Shown here: positions 1 to 6,737 of the stretch, piece after piece | How positions within the stretch are numbered: the stretch's first letter is position 1 | Layout of the letters: each line of letters starts with the position of its first letter | Assembly: GCA_002292895.1 (NCBI GenBank) | Contig: DBCE01000143.1 | Span: forward strand, 1-10,339 | Origin: Phycisphaerales bacterium UBA966 | GTDB taxonomy: Bacteria > Planctomycetota > Phycisphaerae > Phycisphaerales > SM1A02 | DNA: 10,339 nucleotides | Direction of reading: 5' to 3' | Notes under the pieces: model-generated | Databases searched by the model: none | What the model was told of the DNA's origin: nothing | What the model saw: only the letters and a program-made list of their open reading frames with translations | Program-made: the position numbers and the translations under genes

Positions 1-510
1 GCGGGTGGACTCCTGGGGTTCTTGGTCTTCAACTTCCCGTGGCGCGCGACGCGTCCAGCACGCATCTTCATGGGCGATGGTGGATCGCTGCCGGTTGGAT
101 TTTTGTTAGCGGCGCTTGCTATCCAAATCACATTTACGGCGCCCGAGGATCCGGAATACGCGCTCGGAGCACGCTGGTACGGAGTGCTAACACCGCTGGT
201 GATCTTGGCGGTTCCGCTCTACGACTCCGTCATCGTGACGCTGCTGCGATTGGGGCAGGGGAAGAGCCCCATGGTTGGAGATCATCAGCATTTCTCGCAC
301 CGTTTGGTGATGCGTGGGCTTTCGTCGCGTGGCGCGGTGCTGTTGATTTGCGCGCTGGCAACAACCTGTGGAATCGGTGGGCTGCTCCTGGGTACCGCTG
401 CGCCATGGCAGGCGGTACTGATTGGCGCGCAAACCATCATGGTGCTGCTCACGGTTGCCGTATTGGAACAGCCGATGCTTGCGCAGATGCGCACCGGGGT
501 TGATCGATGA
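1..510 (+). CDS. WecA/TagO-type glycosyl-phosphate transferase, C-terminal part (5' end outside window)
   Basis: This is a polytopic membrane enzyme of glycosyltransferase family 4 (the MraY/WecA/TagO superfamily). Known members move a sugar-1-phosphate from a UDP-sugar onto a polyprenyl phosphate on the cytoplasmic face of the inner membrane, which starts a surface glycan. The reading frame is open from base 1, so the start and the N-terminal helices are missing; about 169 codons remain. Visible family marks are the run PARIFMGDGGS, containing the conserved Asp-Gly-Gly-Ser, and further on GDHQHFSHRL, the His-rich cytoplasmic loop seen in WecA and TagO. The segment PLYDSVIVTLLR between them also fits the family. 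Hydrophobic helices alternate with these loops, and two more follow at the C-terminus. The stop codon overlaps the start of the next gene (ATGA), suggesting translational coupling with an O-antigen-ligase-like gene. The family is clear, but the sugar substrate cannot be read from the sequence. Confidence 0.87.
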   Translation, partial: AGGLLGFLVFNFPWRATRPARIFMGDGGSLPVGFLLAALAIQITFTAPEDPEYALGARWYGVLTPLVILAVPLYDSVIVTLLRLGQGKSPMVGDHQHFSHRLVMRGLSSRGAVLLICALATTCGIGGLLLGTAAPWQAVLIGAQTIMVLLTVAVLEQPMLAQMRTGVDR

Positions 511-2819
511 ACGATGCCGCGGGAATTTCGGCGGATACGAACGAACCATCGCGTGGCGCGGTGGCGGTTGCCGCGGTGGCGTGCATTGCAATCGCAGGCA
601 TGCTTTCGTGGCGCGCCTTGGTTGGTCAACCACCGAGCCTGTGGTTTGATGTGGACCCTGCATCTGATCCGTTTCCATTCGCAGGCATCGCGCCGTCGAC
701 TGGGTTGATCCTTGATGCGCTGGCACTGTTATGTGCATGCGTAGCGATTGTTTCGGTACGCCGCGGGATCGATCGTGTGGGCGCTCTGTTGGTGGTCCTG
801 GCATCGATTGGTGCAATTCCGGTGGTGTTCCATGGATTCAATTCACCCGACCACCTGTGGCGTGGATTGCAATGGATGTCCGCCATGGGCTGCGCTGCGG
901 CGCTGGTTGCATCGCTCCGTGCCATGCCGCCGGAGCGTTCGCGTGCCACGCGAGCAGTACTGGTTGGGGTGTTGCTGGCCGCGATCGTTCCGATCGCCTG
1001 GCATGGGGTGCTGCAGGTGTGGAGGGAACATCCCGCCATGGTGGAGGAGTTCCGCGCGCATCGGCCGGCGATCCTTGCCGCGCGCGGTTGGCCGGAGGGA
1101 TCACCGCAAGCGCTGACGTACGAACGTCGACTCATGCAGCCTGAGGCAACGGCGTGGTTTGGACTTTCCAATGTGGCATCAAGCGCATTCGCTGCAGGCG
1201 CGTTGGCATTTGCGGGCGCTGCCATCGCGCTGCGCCGCGTGCGTCCAGCGGGCGCGTTCTTGCTCGGTTTGGTAGCAGCGGTGTCAGCGATGCTGGTGAT
1301 TGTCAACGGATCAAAAGGCGCGCTGCTCGCCCTGCTGGCTGGCACAGTGTTCGCCGTGTGGTGTGCCTGGCGTGCCCCAAGCGCGCGAACCTGCGTGCGG
1401 ATTGCAACGACGTTCGTTGTGTTGGTCTTGGTGGCGGTGCTGGTGCGTGGTTGGATCGGCGAGCGGTGGTCGGAGCGAAGTTTGCTGTTCCGATCGCACT
1501 ACGTGACGGCTGCGACGCAGATGGTCAGCGAACATCCATGGTTCGGCGTTGGACCCGCGGGGTTCGGAGAGTCCTATTTGCTGGCGCGGCCGGATCGATC
1601 ACCAGAAGAAGTGCAGAGCGCACATGCCGCATGGGCGGATTGGTTGGCGTCCATGGGGTTATGCGGCACCGCGTGGATCGTGTTGTTTGGTGCACTCGTA
1701 GCGCTTGCGGCGCATGGAACAGCGGCTCCGCCCAGCGCCGGACCGCGCGGTGCGAGTAGCGATGCAGCGGCCGCATCGGTACCGCTGCGTATTGGATCAT
1801 TCGCGTGGAGCCGGGGACCGATCATCGCGGCGGTGGTGGTACTCACGGCTTCGCTCATGGCGATCGTCCCGGAGTTTGATTCCCTGGACGACAGAACACT
1901 CTTGATGCGCGTTCTTGCGGCGCTGTTTGCTGCAAGCATCGCTGGTGCCACCGTGCGCGCCGTGCTGATCGGCGGTCGCGCGTGGACCGCAGGGATCGCA
2001 GGAGCAGTACTTCTGCTCGCCATGCATGGGCAAGTGGAAATGACCCTGTGGTGGCCGGGCTCCGTGGGTCGAACGGTGGCGTTGATTGCCGTCGGTGCGG
2101 CCTTTGCGATGCCGCGATCGACGGGCGATCGTTGGTCGCCGTGGCTGGCAACGCTTGCTGCCGTTGCGCTTCTGGTGCCGGCGATAATCGGTGTCATTGG
2201 CGCACAACGGGCGTACGCAGCGGAGGCAGTGGTGACGCGAGCAGCGCAGCCATTGGCCGCGTTTGGTTTGGCGCGGTTACACATGGCGCCAGCCCCGGAG
2301 ACATCACTGGCGAGCGCGCGCATGCACGCAGCGTTGTTGCTGCTTGAGCACTCAGCAAATCCGTGGCTCGATCGCCCTGCAGTGGTCGCGGTTGGTTTGC
2401 AACAGTTGGCATCAGCGGTCTCCGCGGTGCCGCCGGAAGATGCCAACTGGCCTGCACAGGCCATTGAACTGGCGAATCATGCGCTCGATACGCATCACTA
2501 CGAATCAGTCGCTTCGTCGGCTGCTCTGGTTGCAGAATCGCTTGATGCTGCCAGCGCGCGGGGCATGAAGGGCGTGTCAAAGGCAGCGATTGATGCACTC
2601 CTGCTGCGCGCGGCGCAATGCCAAGTCTCGAGCAATCCGCGCAGTGTTCGGGGCTGGACGCGGCTCGCCAACGTTGCCGAATCGCAGGGCGACGCCGCGG
2701 CGTCCCGTAGCGCGGCTCTGCGCGCGCTTGCCGCAGACGACTCATTTGCACTTGACCCACTGCGCCAACTGCCCGCCCCCGAGCGCGCCACTCTGGAACG
2801 CCAGGCAAATCATCAATAG
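507..2819 (+). CDS. O-antigen ligase / Wzy-like polysaccharide polymerase with C-terminal soluble domain
   Basis: This 770-residue protein is a predicted multi-spanning inner-membrane protein of the O-antigen ligase (Wzy_C/WaaL) superfamily. Roughly 12-15 hydrophobic segments lie between residues 18 and 566. The family core is at about 250-400. It has NGSKGALLALLAG (residues 267-279), then RSHYVTAATQMVSEHPWFGVGPAGF (329-353, with a conserved Arg and a GVGP motif), and then a periplasmic-type loop with SAHAAWADWLASMGLCG (371-387), matching the usual His...Leu...Gly-Leu-Gly pattern. An Ala/Pro/Ser-rich linker (403-427) follows, then further helices. From about 570 to 770 the protein is soluble and helical with TPR-like spacing, for example NPRSVRGWTRLANVAESQGD (710-729). 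Such proteins join undecaprenyl-linked glycans to lipid A or another acceptor, or polymerise them. The start is the ATG at 507, overlapping the upstream stop by 4 bases. Ligase and polymerase cannot be told apart here, and a transferase acting on protein is also possible. Confidence 0.8.
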   Translation: MNDAAGISADTNEPSRGAVAVAAVACIAIAGMLSWRALVGQPPSLWFDVDPASDPFPFAGIAPSTGLILDALALLCACVAIVSVRRGIDRVGALLVVLASIGAIPVVFHGFNSPDHLWRGLQWMSAMGCAAALVASLRAMPPERSRATRAVLVGVLLAAIVPIAWHGVLQVWREHPAMVEEFRAHRPAILAARGWPEGSPQALTYERRLMQPEATAWFGLSNVASSAFAAGALAFAGAAIALRRVRPAGAFLLGLVAAVSAMLVIVNGSKGALLALLAGTVFAVWCAWRAPSARTCVRIATTFVVLVLVAVLVRGWIGERWSERSLLFRSHYVTAATQMVSEHPWFGVGPAGFGESYLLARPDRSPEEVQSAHAAWADWLASMGLCGTAWIVLFGALVALAAHGTAAPPSAGPRGASSDAAAASVPLRIGSFAWSRGPIIAAVVVLTASLMAIVPEFDSLDDRTLLMRVLAALFAASIAGATVRAVLIGGRAWTAGIAGAVLLLAMHGQVEMTLWWPGSVGRTVALIAVGAAFAMPRSTGDRWSPWLATLAAVALLVPAIIGVIGAQRAYAAEAVVTRAAQPLAAFGLARLHMAPAPETSLASARMHAALLLLEHSANPWLDRPAVVAVGLQQLASAVSAVPPEDANWPAQAIELANHALDTHHYESVASSAALVAESLDAASARGMKGVSKAAIDALLLRAAQCQVSSNPRSVRGWTRLANVAESQGDAAASRSAALRALAADDSFALDPLRQLPAPERATLERQANHQ

Positions 2820-2822
2820 GTG

Positions 2823-2853
2823 CTGCGCATCTGCGTCCTTCGGAATGCGTCAG
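2823..2853. terminator. Imperfect stem-loop between two convergent genes (possible bidirectional terminator)
   Basis: The 34-base gap between the two converging stop codons holds an imperfect inverted repeat. CTG-CGCAT (2823-2830) pairs with ATGCG-T-CAG (2845-2853) with one bulged T, and an inner TCC/GGA stem closes a small TTC loop. Its position is right for a shared terminator. Neither strand has a convincing T-run after the stem, so intrinsic termination is doubtful. Confidence 0.25.
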
Positions 2854-4803
2854 CTACTTGCCTTGCGCTTTGCGCACCGCATCGATCACTTGCTGACGCG
2901 TGTACGCCTCGCTCTTGAACACTTCGGTGCCGTTGGGGGCATAGACCACCAAGAGCGGGATGGTGACGTACTTGAGTTCTGCAAGTTTGGCAGCGCCAGC
3001 CTCATTCTTGCCGGTGATGTCCACTTTGAGAAGGACGACTCCTGGCTCATTCAGGACAACCGACACTTCGTCAGATTCCAGAATGGTCTTCTCATAGGTC
3101 TTGCAGTTGATGCACCACTCCGCGGTGAAGTCGAGCACAACAACCTTGCCGGCGTTCTGCGCATCAGTGAGCGCAGCCGGTGTGTACTTGCGCCAGGGCA
3201 GGCGCTCGTAGGTCAGGACGGGCGGGATAGCGACCGACACTGCAGTAATGAATAGTCCAACGGAAACAAAGATGACCTTTGTACTAGCCTTCTTTGCAAT
3301 TTGCAAAGTTCGCACGGTCATCCACAGTCCCGCGGCAGCGCCAATGATGCCAATCACCCACCAGTAGAGGGTCAGCGGTTCTTCGCGAAGTCCATTGATC
3401 CCCGCGCCGATGAAATACACCGCCGCGGCCAAGAGCAGCATTCCCATGACTTGCTTGAGGACGTCGCTGGCAGGGCCGCCGCGCGGCAACTTTCGTGCCA
3501 TCTGTGGGAATGCACTGAGCACCAGGTACGGCACACCCATTCCCAGTCCGATCGTAAAGAACACCGCAATAATCGTGTATGGATTCTTGGTGGTGACTGC
3601 CCATCCCGCGGCCGCACCCATGAGCGGCGCGGTGCACGGCGTGGAAAGCACGGCGGTCATCACGCCAAAGATCACACTGCCGCCGATCGACTCATGCTTC
3701 GGTTCGATGGCGTAGACCCATTGCGGCAGTCCCACGCTGAAGAAGCCCGCCATGCCGATGGCCATCAGCGCAATAAAGATGCCGACACCAATGGTGAATG
3801 CTGGGTATTGAAATAACTGATTCGATTGTTCAAATCCCTTTGCAGAACTAAGCAAGATGCCAAGTGCTAACCAAAATCCAACTACGCCGACCGACATCGC
3901 CACGCCCAACATAAAGACGCGCATGCGACTTCCTGCGCCAGCGTTGGCAAGCCCAATGATCTTCAGCGGAATCACCGGCAGTACACACGGCGTGAAGTTC
4001 AAGATGATGCCGCCCACAAATGCCAAGAGCAGCATGATCGGGAAGAACACGCCTGATTCCTGGTCGAGTTCAAAGTCCCAGCCAAAGAGCGGCACCTTGA
4101 TGGGCTTGGAACGCCCAAGCCCGCTGCCACTTCCCATGGCAGACGTTTCTTTGATGCGCCCAAAGACGGTGGAATCAAAGCCCGCAAAGAGCGGCGTTTC
4201 GCCGGGTCCGGCAGTGGCTCGAGCGCCCGGAGTGATTTCGAGCGTCACCTTCTGCTCAACCGTCGCTGGCGCAAGGCACGTGTTGCTACACGCTTGGAAT
4301 TCAATAGTGATTGCAAATTCCACGGTTCCAGAAGCAGATTGAGCAATGATCACCGGAACAAACGCAATCACCTTGCCTTCATAGACACCAAAGGTCTGCG
4401 GTCCCTCGCCAAGATCGCCCTTCACTGCATGCGGGGCTGGCCACTGGATGTCGGCAACACTCACCATGGCCGCGCCAGCGGGCATAGTCTTGACATCAAT
4501 CGCCGTAAATATGGCGCCATCGAAAGCAGTCATGCCAGCCGGCAATGCGCGCGATTGCGCTTCGCTTGTCCAAATGTGCCAGTCGCTTGCGATGTCTAGC
4601 TCCACGGCAATCGGGAGCGTGTCGCCCGGTGAGCCCTTGAGTAGCGCGGCCGCCGTGCGGACTTGCACCTTGGAGGCGGAACTCCCTTGCGCAAAGGCTC
4701 CGCGATTCATTGCAGAAGACGCCAGCAGCGTCAGCGCCAGGATCAGCCATCGCAAGGAAGTAGGTGCAGGGCAGCGGAGTGCGGCGGGCTGTTCATTGGT
4801 CAT
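2854..4803 (-). CDS. dsbD: Thiol:disulfide interchange protein DsbD (three-domain form)
   Basis: DsbD passes electrons from cytoplasmic thioredoxin across the inner membrane to periplasmic thiol proteins such as disulfide isomerases or cytochrome c maturation factors. This 649-residue protein has the complete layout. A signal peptide has its hydrophobic core at about 18-31 and probable cleavage near AFAQ (36-39). An N-terminal DsbD-alpha-like periplasmic domain (about 45-190) carries the cysteine pair C172/C176. The membrane domain (about 255-530) has C273 in NFTPCVLPVIPL and C390 in STPCTAPL. The C-terminal thioredoxin domain (about 540-649) has the WCINCK active site (C564/C567) and a cis-proline in VTIPLLVV (P616). 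All six redox cysteines are therefore present. The N-terminal pair is spaced CxxxC, tighter than the Cx5C of the E. coli protein. The ATG at 4803 is chosen because it gives an intact signal peptide, but no Shine-Dalgarno-like sequence precedes it. The gene is not in an operon with its neighbours. Confidence 0.95.
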   Translation of the reverse strand: MTNEQPAALRCPAPTSLRWLILALTLLASSAMNRGAFAQGSSASKVQVRTAAALLKGSPGDTLPIAVELDIASDWHIWTSEAQSRALPAGMTAFDGAIFTAIDVKTMPAGAAMVSVADIQWPAPHAVKGDLGEGPQTFGVYEGKVIAFVPVIIAQSASGTVEFAITIEFQACSNTCLAPATVEQKVTLEITPGARATAGPGETPLFAGFDSTVFGRIKETSAMGSGSGLGRSKPIKVPLFGWDFELDQESGVFFPIMLLLAFVGGIILNFTPCVLPVIPLKIIGLANAGAGSRMRVFMLGVAMSVGVVGFWLALGILLSSAKGFEQSNQLFQYPAFTIGVGIFIALMAIGMAGFFSVGLPQWVYAIEPKHESIGGSVIFGVMTAVLSTPCTAPLMGAAAGWAVTTKNPYTIIAVFFTIGLGMGVPYLVLSAFPQMARKLPRGGPASDVLKQVMGMLLLAAAVYFIGAGINGLREEPLTLYWWVIGIIGAAAGLWMTVRTLQIAKKASTKVIFVSVGLFITAVSVAIPPVLTYERLPWRKYTPAALTDAQNAGKVVVLDFTAEWCINCKTYEKTILESDEVSVVLNEPGVVLLKVDITGKNEAGAAKLAELKYVTIPLLVVYAPNGTEVFKSEAYTRQQVIDAVRKAQGK

Positions 4804-4908
4804 ACAGGGATGGAGGTTAGCCGCGTGGGCAGGTAAACGAGCCGGTTTCCCTGTTTGGCGCGCGCCAGGAGGGGTAGCCGCGCTAGAGTCGGTCCTGAGG
4901 GGCTGAAC

Positions 4909-4937
4909 GCGACAAATTCAACGATATCTGCTATAAT
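4909..4937 (+). promoter_or_regulatory. Strong sigma70-type promoter with extended -10, driving the nusA operon
   Basis: A perfect -10 hexamer TATAAT lies at 4932-4937, preceded by TG at 4929-4930 (extended -10, TGCTATAAT). A 17-base spacer separates it from GCGACA at 4909-4914, which matches TTGACA at four of six positions. Transcription should start near 4943-4946. The region around it is slightly AT-richer than its surroundings. It lies in the divergent gap and points toward nusA, about 415 bases upstream of the start codon. No equally good promoter was seen for the divergent dsbD gene. Confidence 0.75.
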
Positions 4938-4947
4938 CACGCGCCTG

Positions 4948-4964
4948 CTCCGGATGTTCCGGGG
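4948..4964 (+). other. Hairpin at the very 5' end of the predicted nusA transcript
   Basis: CTCCGGA (4948-4954) pairs with TCCGGGG (4958-4964) around a three-base loop TGT, with one G-U pair. It starts within a few bases of the predicted transcription start, so it would form a 5'-terminal stem, a placement often linked with mRNA stabilisation. That role is inferred. Confidence 0.4.
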
Positions 4965-5066
4965 CCGTCCGTCTTGGTTTCCAGGTCCTCAGTGTCCTGG
5001 GTCCGCTTCCTTGCACTGCCGTCCATGATCGCCACATCGATCCTGAATTCCGGCTCCAGCCGCCTC

Positions 5067-5090
5067 CCATGACGCCTCAAAGCGTCATGG
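5067..5090. repeat. Perfect 9-bp inverted repeat in the nusA leader
   Basis: CCATGACGC (5067-5075) and GCGTCATGG (5082-5090) are exact reverse complements separated by the six bases CTCAAA. In RNA this makes a perfect 9-bp stem with a six-base loop. In DNA it has the symmetry of a dimeric repressor site. No T-run follows, so it is not an intrinsic terminator. Confidence 0.55.
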
Positions 5091-5101
5091 TCTGCTTGCT
5101 G

Positions 5102-5128
5102 GTCGTCGATGCCGCGCGCATCGCCGAC
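5102..5128 (+). other. 11-position hairpin with one mismatch in the nusA leader
   Basis: GTCG-T-CGATGC (5102-5112) pairs with GCATCG-C-CGAC (5118-5128) around the loop CGCGC. Ten of eleven positions pair, with a single T/C mismatch. It starts 11 bases after the perfect inverted repeat, so the two would form adjacent stems in the transcript. Confidence 0.45.
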
Positions 5129-5217
5129 GTGCGTCTTGGTTGCGTCCCCAGCGTCCGCCCGGAGGTCGCCCGAATGGGTTGACCGCCGCGCCGCACGAGG
5201 TTCTTCGGCCGCCAAGG

Positions 5218-5258
5218 CGGGCCATGCGTCGACCGGACGCGTGGCCCGTTTCGTTTCT
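5218..5258 (+). terminator. Attenuator-like hairpin with T-rich tail about 100 bases upstream of nusA
   Basis: CGGGCCATGCGTC (5218-5230) pairs along its full length with GACGCGTGGCCCG (5236-5248), 13 pairs with one G-U wobble, around the loop GACCG. It is followed at once by TTTCGTTTCT (5249-5258). A stable GC-rich stem with a T-rich tail is the form of a Rho-independent terminator, though this T-run is interrupted by a C and a G. Because it lies inside the leader of the nusA operon, partial termination (attenuation) is the natural reading. A competing pairing is visible just upstream: GGCC at 5207-5210 with GGCC at 5220-5223. Confidence 0.5.
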
Positions 5259-5272
5259 GGTCGCCCGGTCGT

Positions 5273-5299
5273 TCAGTCGGTCCCGTTGGACCAGTCTGA
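5273..5299 (+). other. Hairpin downstream of the attenuator-like stem
   Basis: GGTCC (5279-5283) and GGACC (5288-5292) pair around the tetraloop CGTT. After a small internal loop, the outer arms TCAG (5273-5276) and CTGA (5296-5299) also pair. It lies between the attenuator-like hairpin and the unstructured stretch before the nusA start codon. Confidence 0.4.
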
Positions 5300-5359
5300 G
5301 TCACTCGCACAGCACATCTTTCACCACATCTCATCATCCACGCTTCGGAGCACCTCACC

Positions 5360-6685
5360 ATGAACCGCGAAACACTTGCCATCCTTGATTCGATCGCCCG
5401 CGACCGCAACATCGACCGCGAACTGCTCATTCACGACCTTGAGCAGGCCATGGTCAGCGCCGCCCGCAAGCACTTCAATTCACTCGACACCGAGGACTTT
5501 GGATGCGAGATCGATCGCCTCACTGGCGCCATCACGCTGTGGCGCGAAGACGAGGACGGCATTCGTTCCGATGTTGACCTGAAGACGCTCGGTCGTATTC
5601 CGGCCCAGACCGCCAAGCAGGTCATGATCCAGCGCTTCCGTGAAGACGAGCGCAACTCGCTGCTCGAAGAATTCGGCAAGCGCCAAGGCGAACTGGTCAC
5701 CGGCACCGCAGCTCGTTATGAGGGCGGCGCTCTCATGGTGCAGATTGAGCGCATCGAAGGATTCATGCCGCGCAGTGAGCAGATTCCTGGCGAGCAATTC
5801 CAGCCTGGCGATCGCGTTCGCTGCCTGATTCTTGATGTTCGCGACGCTACAAGCCAAGTGAAGGTAGTGCTTTCCCGCGCTCATCCAGACTTCATTCGCA
5901 AGCTCTTTGAGGCAGAAGTTCCAGAAGTTGCCGAGCGCGTGATTGAGATCAAGGCCATGAGCCGCGAGCCCGGTTTCCGTACCAAGCTCGCAGTCTCAAG
6001 CGTTGATAGCAAGGTCGATCCAGTCGGCGCGTGCGTCGGCGTGCGCGGCAGTCGCATTCGCAACATCGTTGACGAACTCGGTGGCGAGAAGATTGACATC
6101 GTTCGTTGGAACGAGTCGAGCCAAGTGCTCATCGCAAATGCGCTGAAGCCCGCTGAAGTTGAGGAAGTCAGTCTCTGCTTCGAACTCGGCCGCGGCACGA
6201 TCATCGTTCGCGAAGATCAACTTTCGCTTGCGATCGGTCGCCGTGGACAGAATGTCCGACTTGCTGCTCGCCTCACTGGTTGGGATGTTGACATCCTGAC
6301 CCCTGCTGAATTTGAGCGCAACCTGCAGGCGATTGAAGAGACCGTGCGTCCGCTTGAAGGCTTCACTGATGCGATGCTGGACAAGATGGGCGCCCTCGGC
6401 CTCATCAGCGTCTTTGACATTGAAGAAGTCGGCGTACCTGTCCTGACAGCGGAAATCGGCATGTCCGAGGAACTCGCTGAGCAGGTCGTCTACGCATGCA
6501 GCGAGAAGGGCAAGATTGTGGCGGAAGAGCAGCGAATCGCTGCCGAAGAAGACGCGGTGCGCAAGGCAGAAGACATGCAGGCCACCGATCTCTTGCTCGG
6601 CGGCGGCAGCGTGCGCGATACGGCGGTTCAGACCGATGCGGGCGCGGAGAGCGCGGCGGATTCCATTCTCGGCGGCGGCAACTGA
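5360..6685 (+). CDS. nusA: Transcription termination/antitermination protein NusA
   Basis: NusA binds RNA polymerase and nascent RNA, and modulates pausing, intrinsic termination and antitermination. This 441-residue protein has the usual order. The N-terminal polymerase-binding domain is at about 1-105. An S1 domain is at about 110-173, with GTAARYEGGALMVQIERIEG and then PGDRVRCLILDV. KH1 (about 205-265) has GVRGSR at 227-232. KH2 (about 270-330) has LAIGRRGQNVRLAARLTGWD at 290-309. A short helical domain (about 330-385) resembles the helix-hairpin-helix repeats of longer NusA proteins. The tail (386-441) is charged and then Gly-rich, with LLLGGGS and SILGGGN. The duplicated C-terminal repeats of E. 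coli NusA (495 residues) are not complete here. The ATG at 5360 follows GGAG by nine bases, and in-frame TGA and TAA end the gene. It is the first gene of the operon. Confidence 0.96.
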   Translation: MNRETLAILDSIARDRNIDRELLIHDLEQAMVSAARKHFNSLDTEDFGCEIDRLTGAITLWREDEDGIRSDVDLKTLGRIPAQTAKQVMIQRFREDERNSLLEEFGKRQGELVTGTAARYEGGALMVQIERIEGFMPRSEQIPGEQFQPGDRVRCLILDVRDATSQVKVVLSRAHPDFIRKLFEAEVPEVAERVIEIKAMSREPGFRTKLAVSSVDSKVDPVGACVGVRGSRIRNIVDELGGEKIDIVRWNESSQVLIANALKPAEVEEVSLCFELGRGTIIVREDQLSLAIGRRGQNVRLAARLTGWDVDILTPAEFERNLQAIEETVRPLEGFTDAMLDKMGALGLISVFDIEEVGVPVLTAEIGMSEELAEQVVYACSEKGKIVAEEQRIAAEEDAVRKAEDMQATDLLLGGGSVRDTAVQTDAGAESAADSILGGGN

Positions 6686-6720
6686 TAACGGCGGGCGAAC
6701 GAAACGACGGGCATTTCACT

Positions 6721-6737
6721 GAGGAGCAACACGAGTG
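6721..6737 (+). promoter_or_regulatory. Ribosome binding site and GTG start of infB
   Basis: GAGGAG at 6721-6726 lies eight bases before the GTG at 6735. This strong site fixes GTG as the start codon. The next residues (SKQIQKVRISQLAKDLGV) match the beginning of known IF2 proteins, so no later start is needed. Confidence 0.8.

Larger units (their letters stand above)
4943..5359 (+). promoter_or_regulatory. Long structured 5' leader of the nusA-infB-rbfA operon
   Basis: About 415 bases separate the predicted transcription start from the nusA ATG. No convincing gene fits here: the open frames are short, lack a good ribosome site, or run on into nusA in the wrong frame. The stretch contains inverted repeats at 4948-4964, 5067-5090, 5102-5128, 5218-5248 and 5273-5299. 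From about 5300 to the start codon it becomes C/A/T-rich and apparently unstructured, ending with GGAG (5347-5350) nine bases before the nusA ATG. In E. coli the nusA operon is autoregulated through its leader, so a regulatory role is a reasonable inference. I do not recognise a known riboswitch or ribosomal-protein leader. Confidence 0.5.

Noticed and set aside
1574..2464. 296-codon open frame on the - strand, opposite the O-antigen-ligase-like gene
   Set aside because: The + strand gene has clear membrane helices and family motifs here. The antisense product is Ala/Ser/Thr-rich with no recognisable domain.
4899..5258. A tmRNA-like start (GGGGCTGA at 4899-4906) and a possible small stable RNA in the leader
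   Set aside because: The tmRNA-like bases lie upstream of the promoter, and no tag frame or tRNA-like 3' end with CCA was found. No RNase P, SRP or tRNA consensus parts were seen either.
5109..5363. 84-codon open frame on the + strand in the leader, overlapping the nusA start
   Set aside because: It has no ribosome site, an Arg/Ala/Ser-rich product typical of non-coding GC-rich DNA, and no resemblance to RimP. It overlaps the nusA start out of frame.
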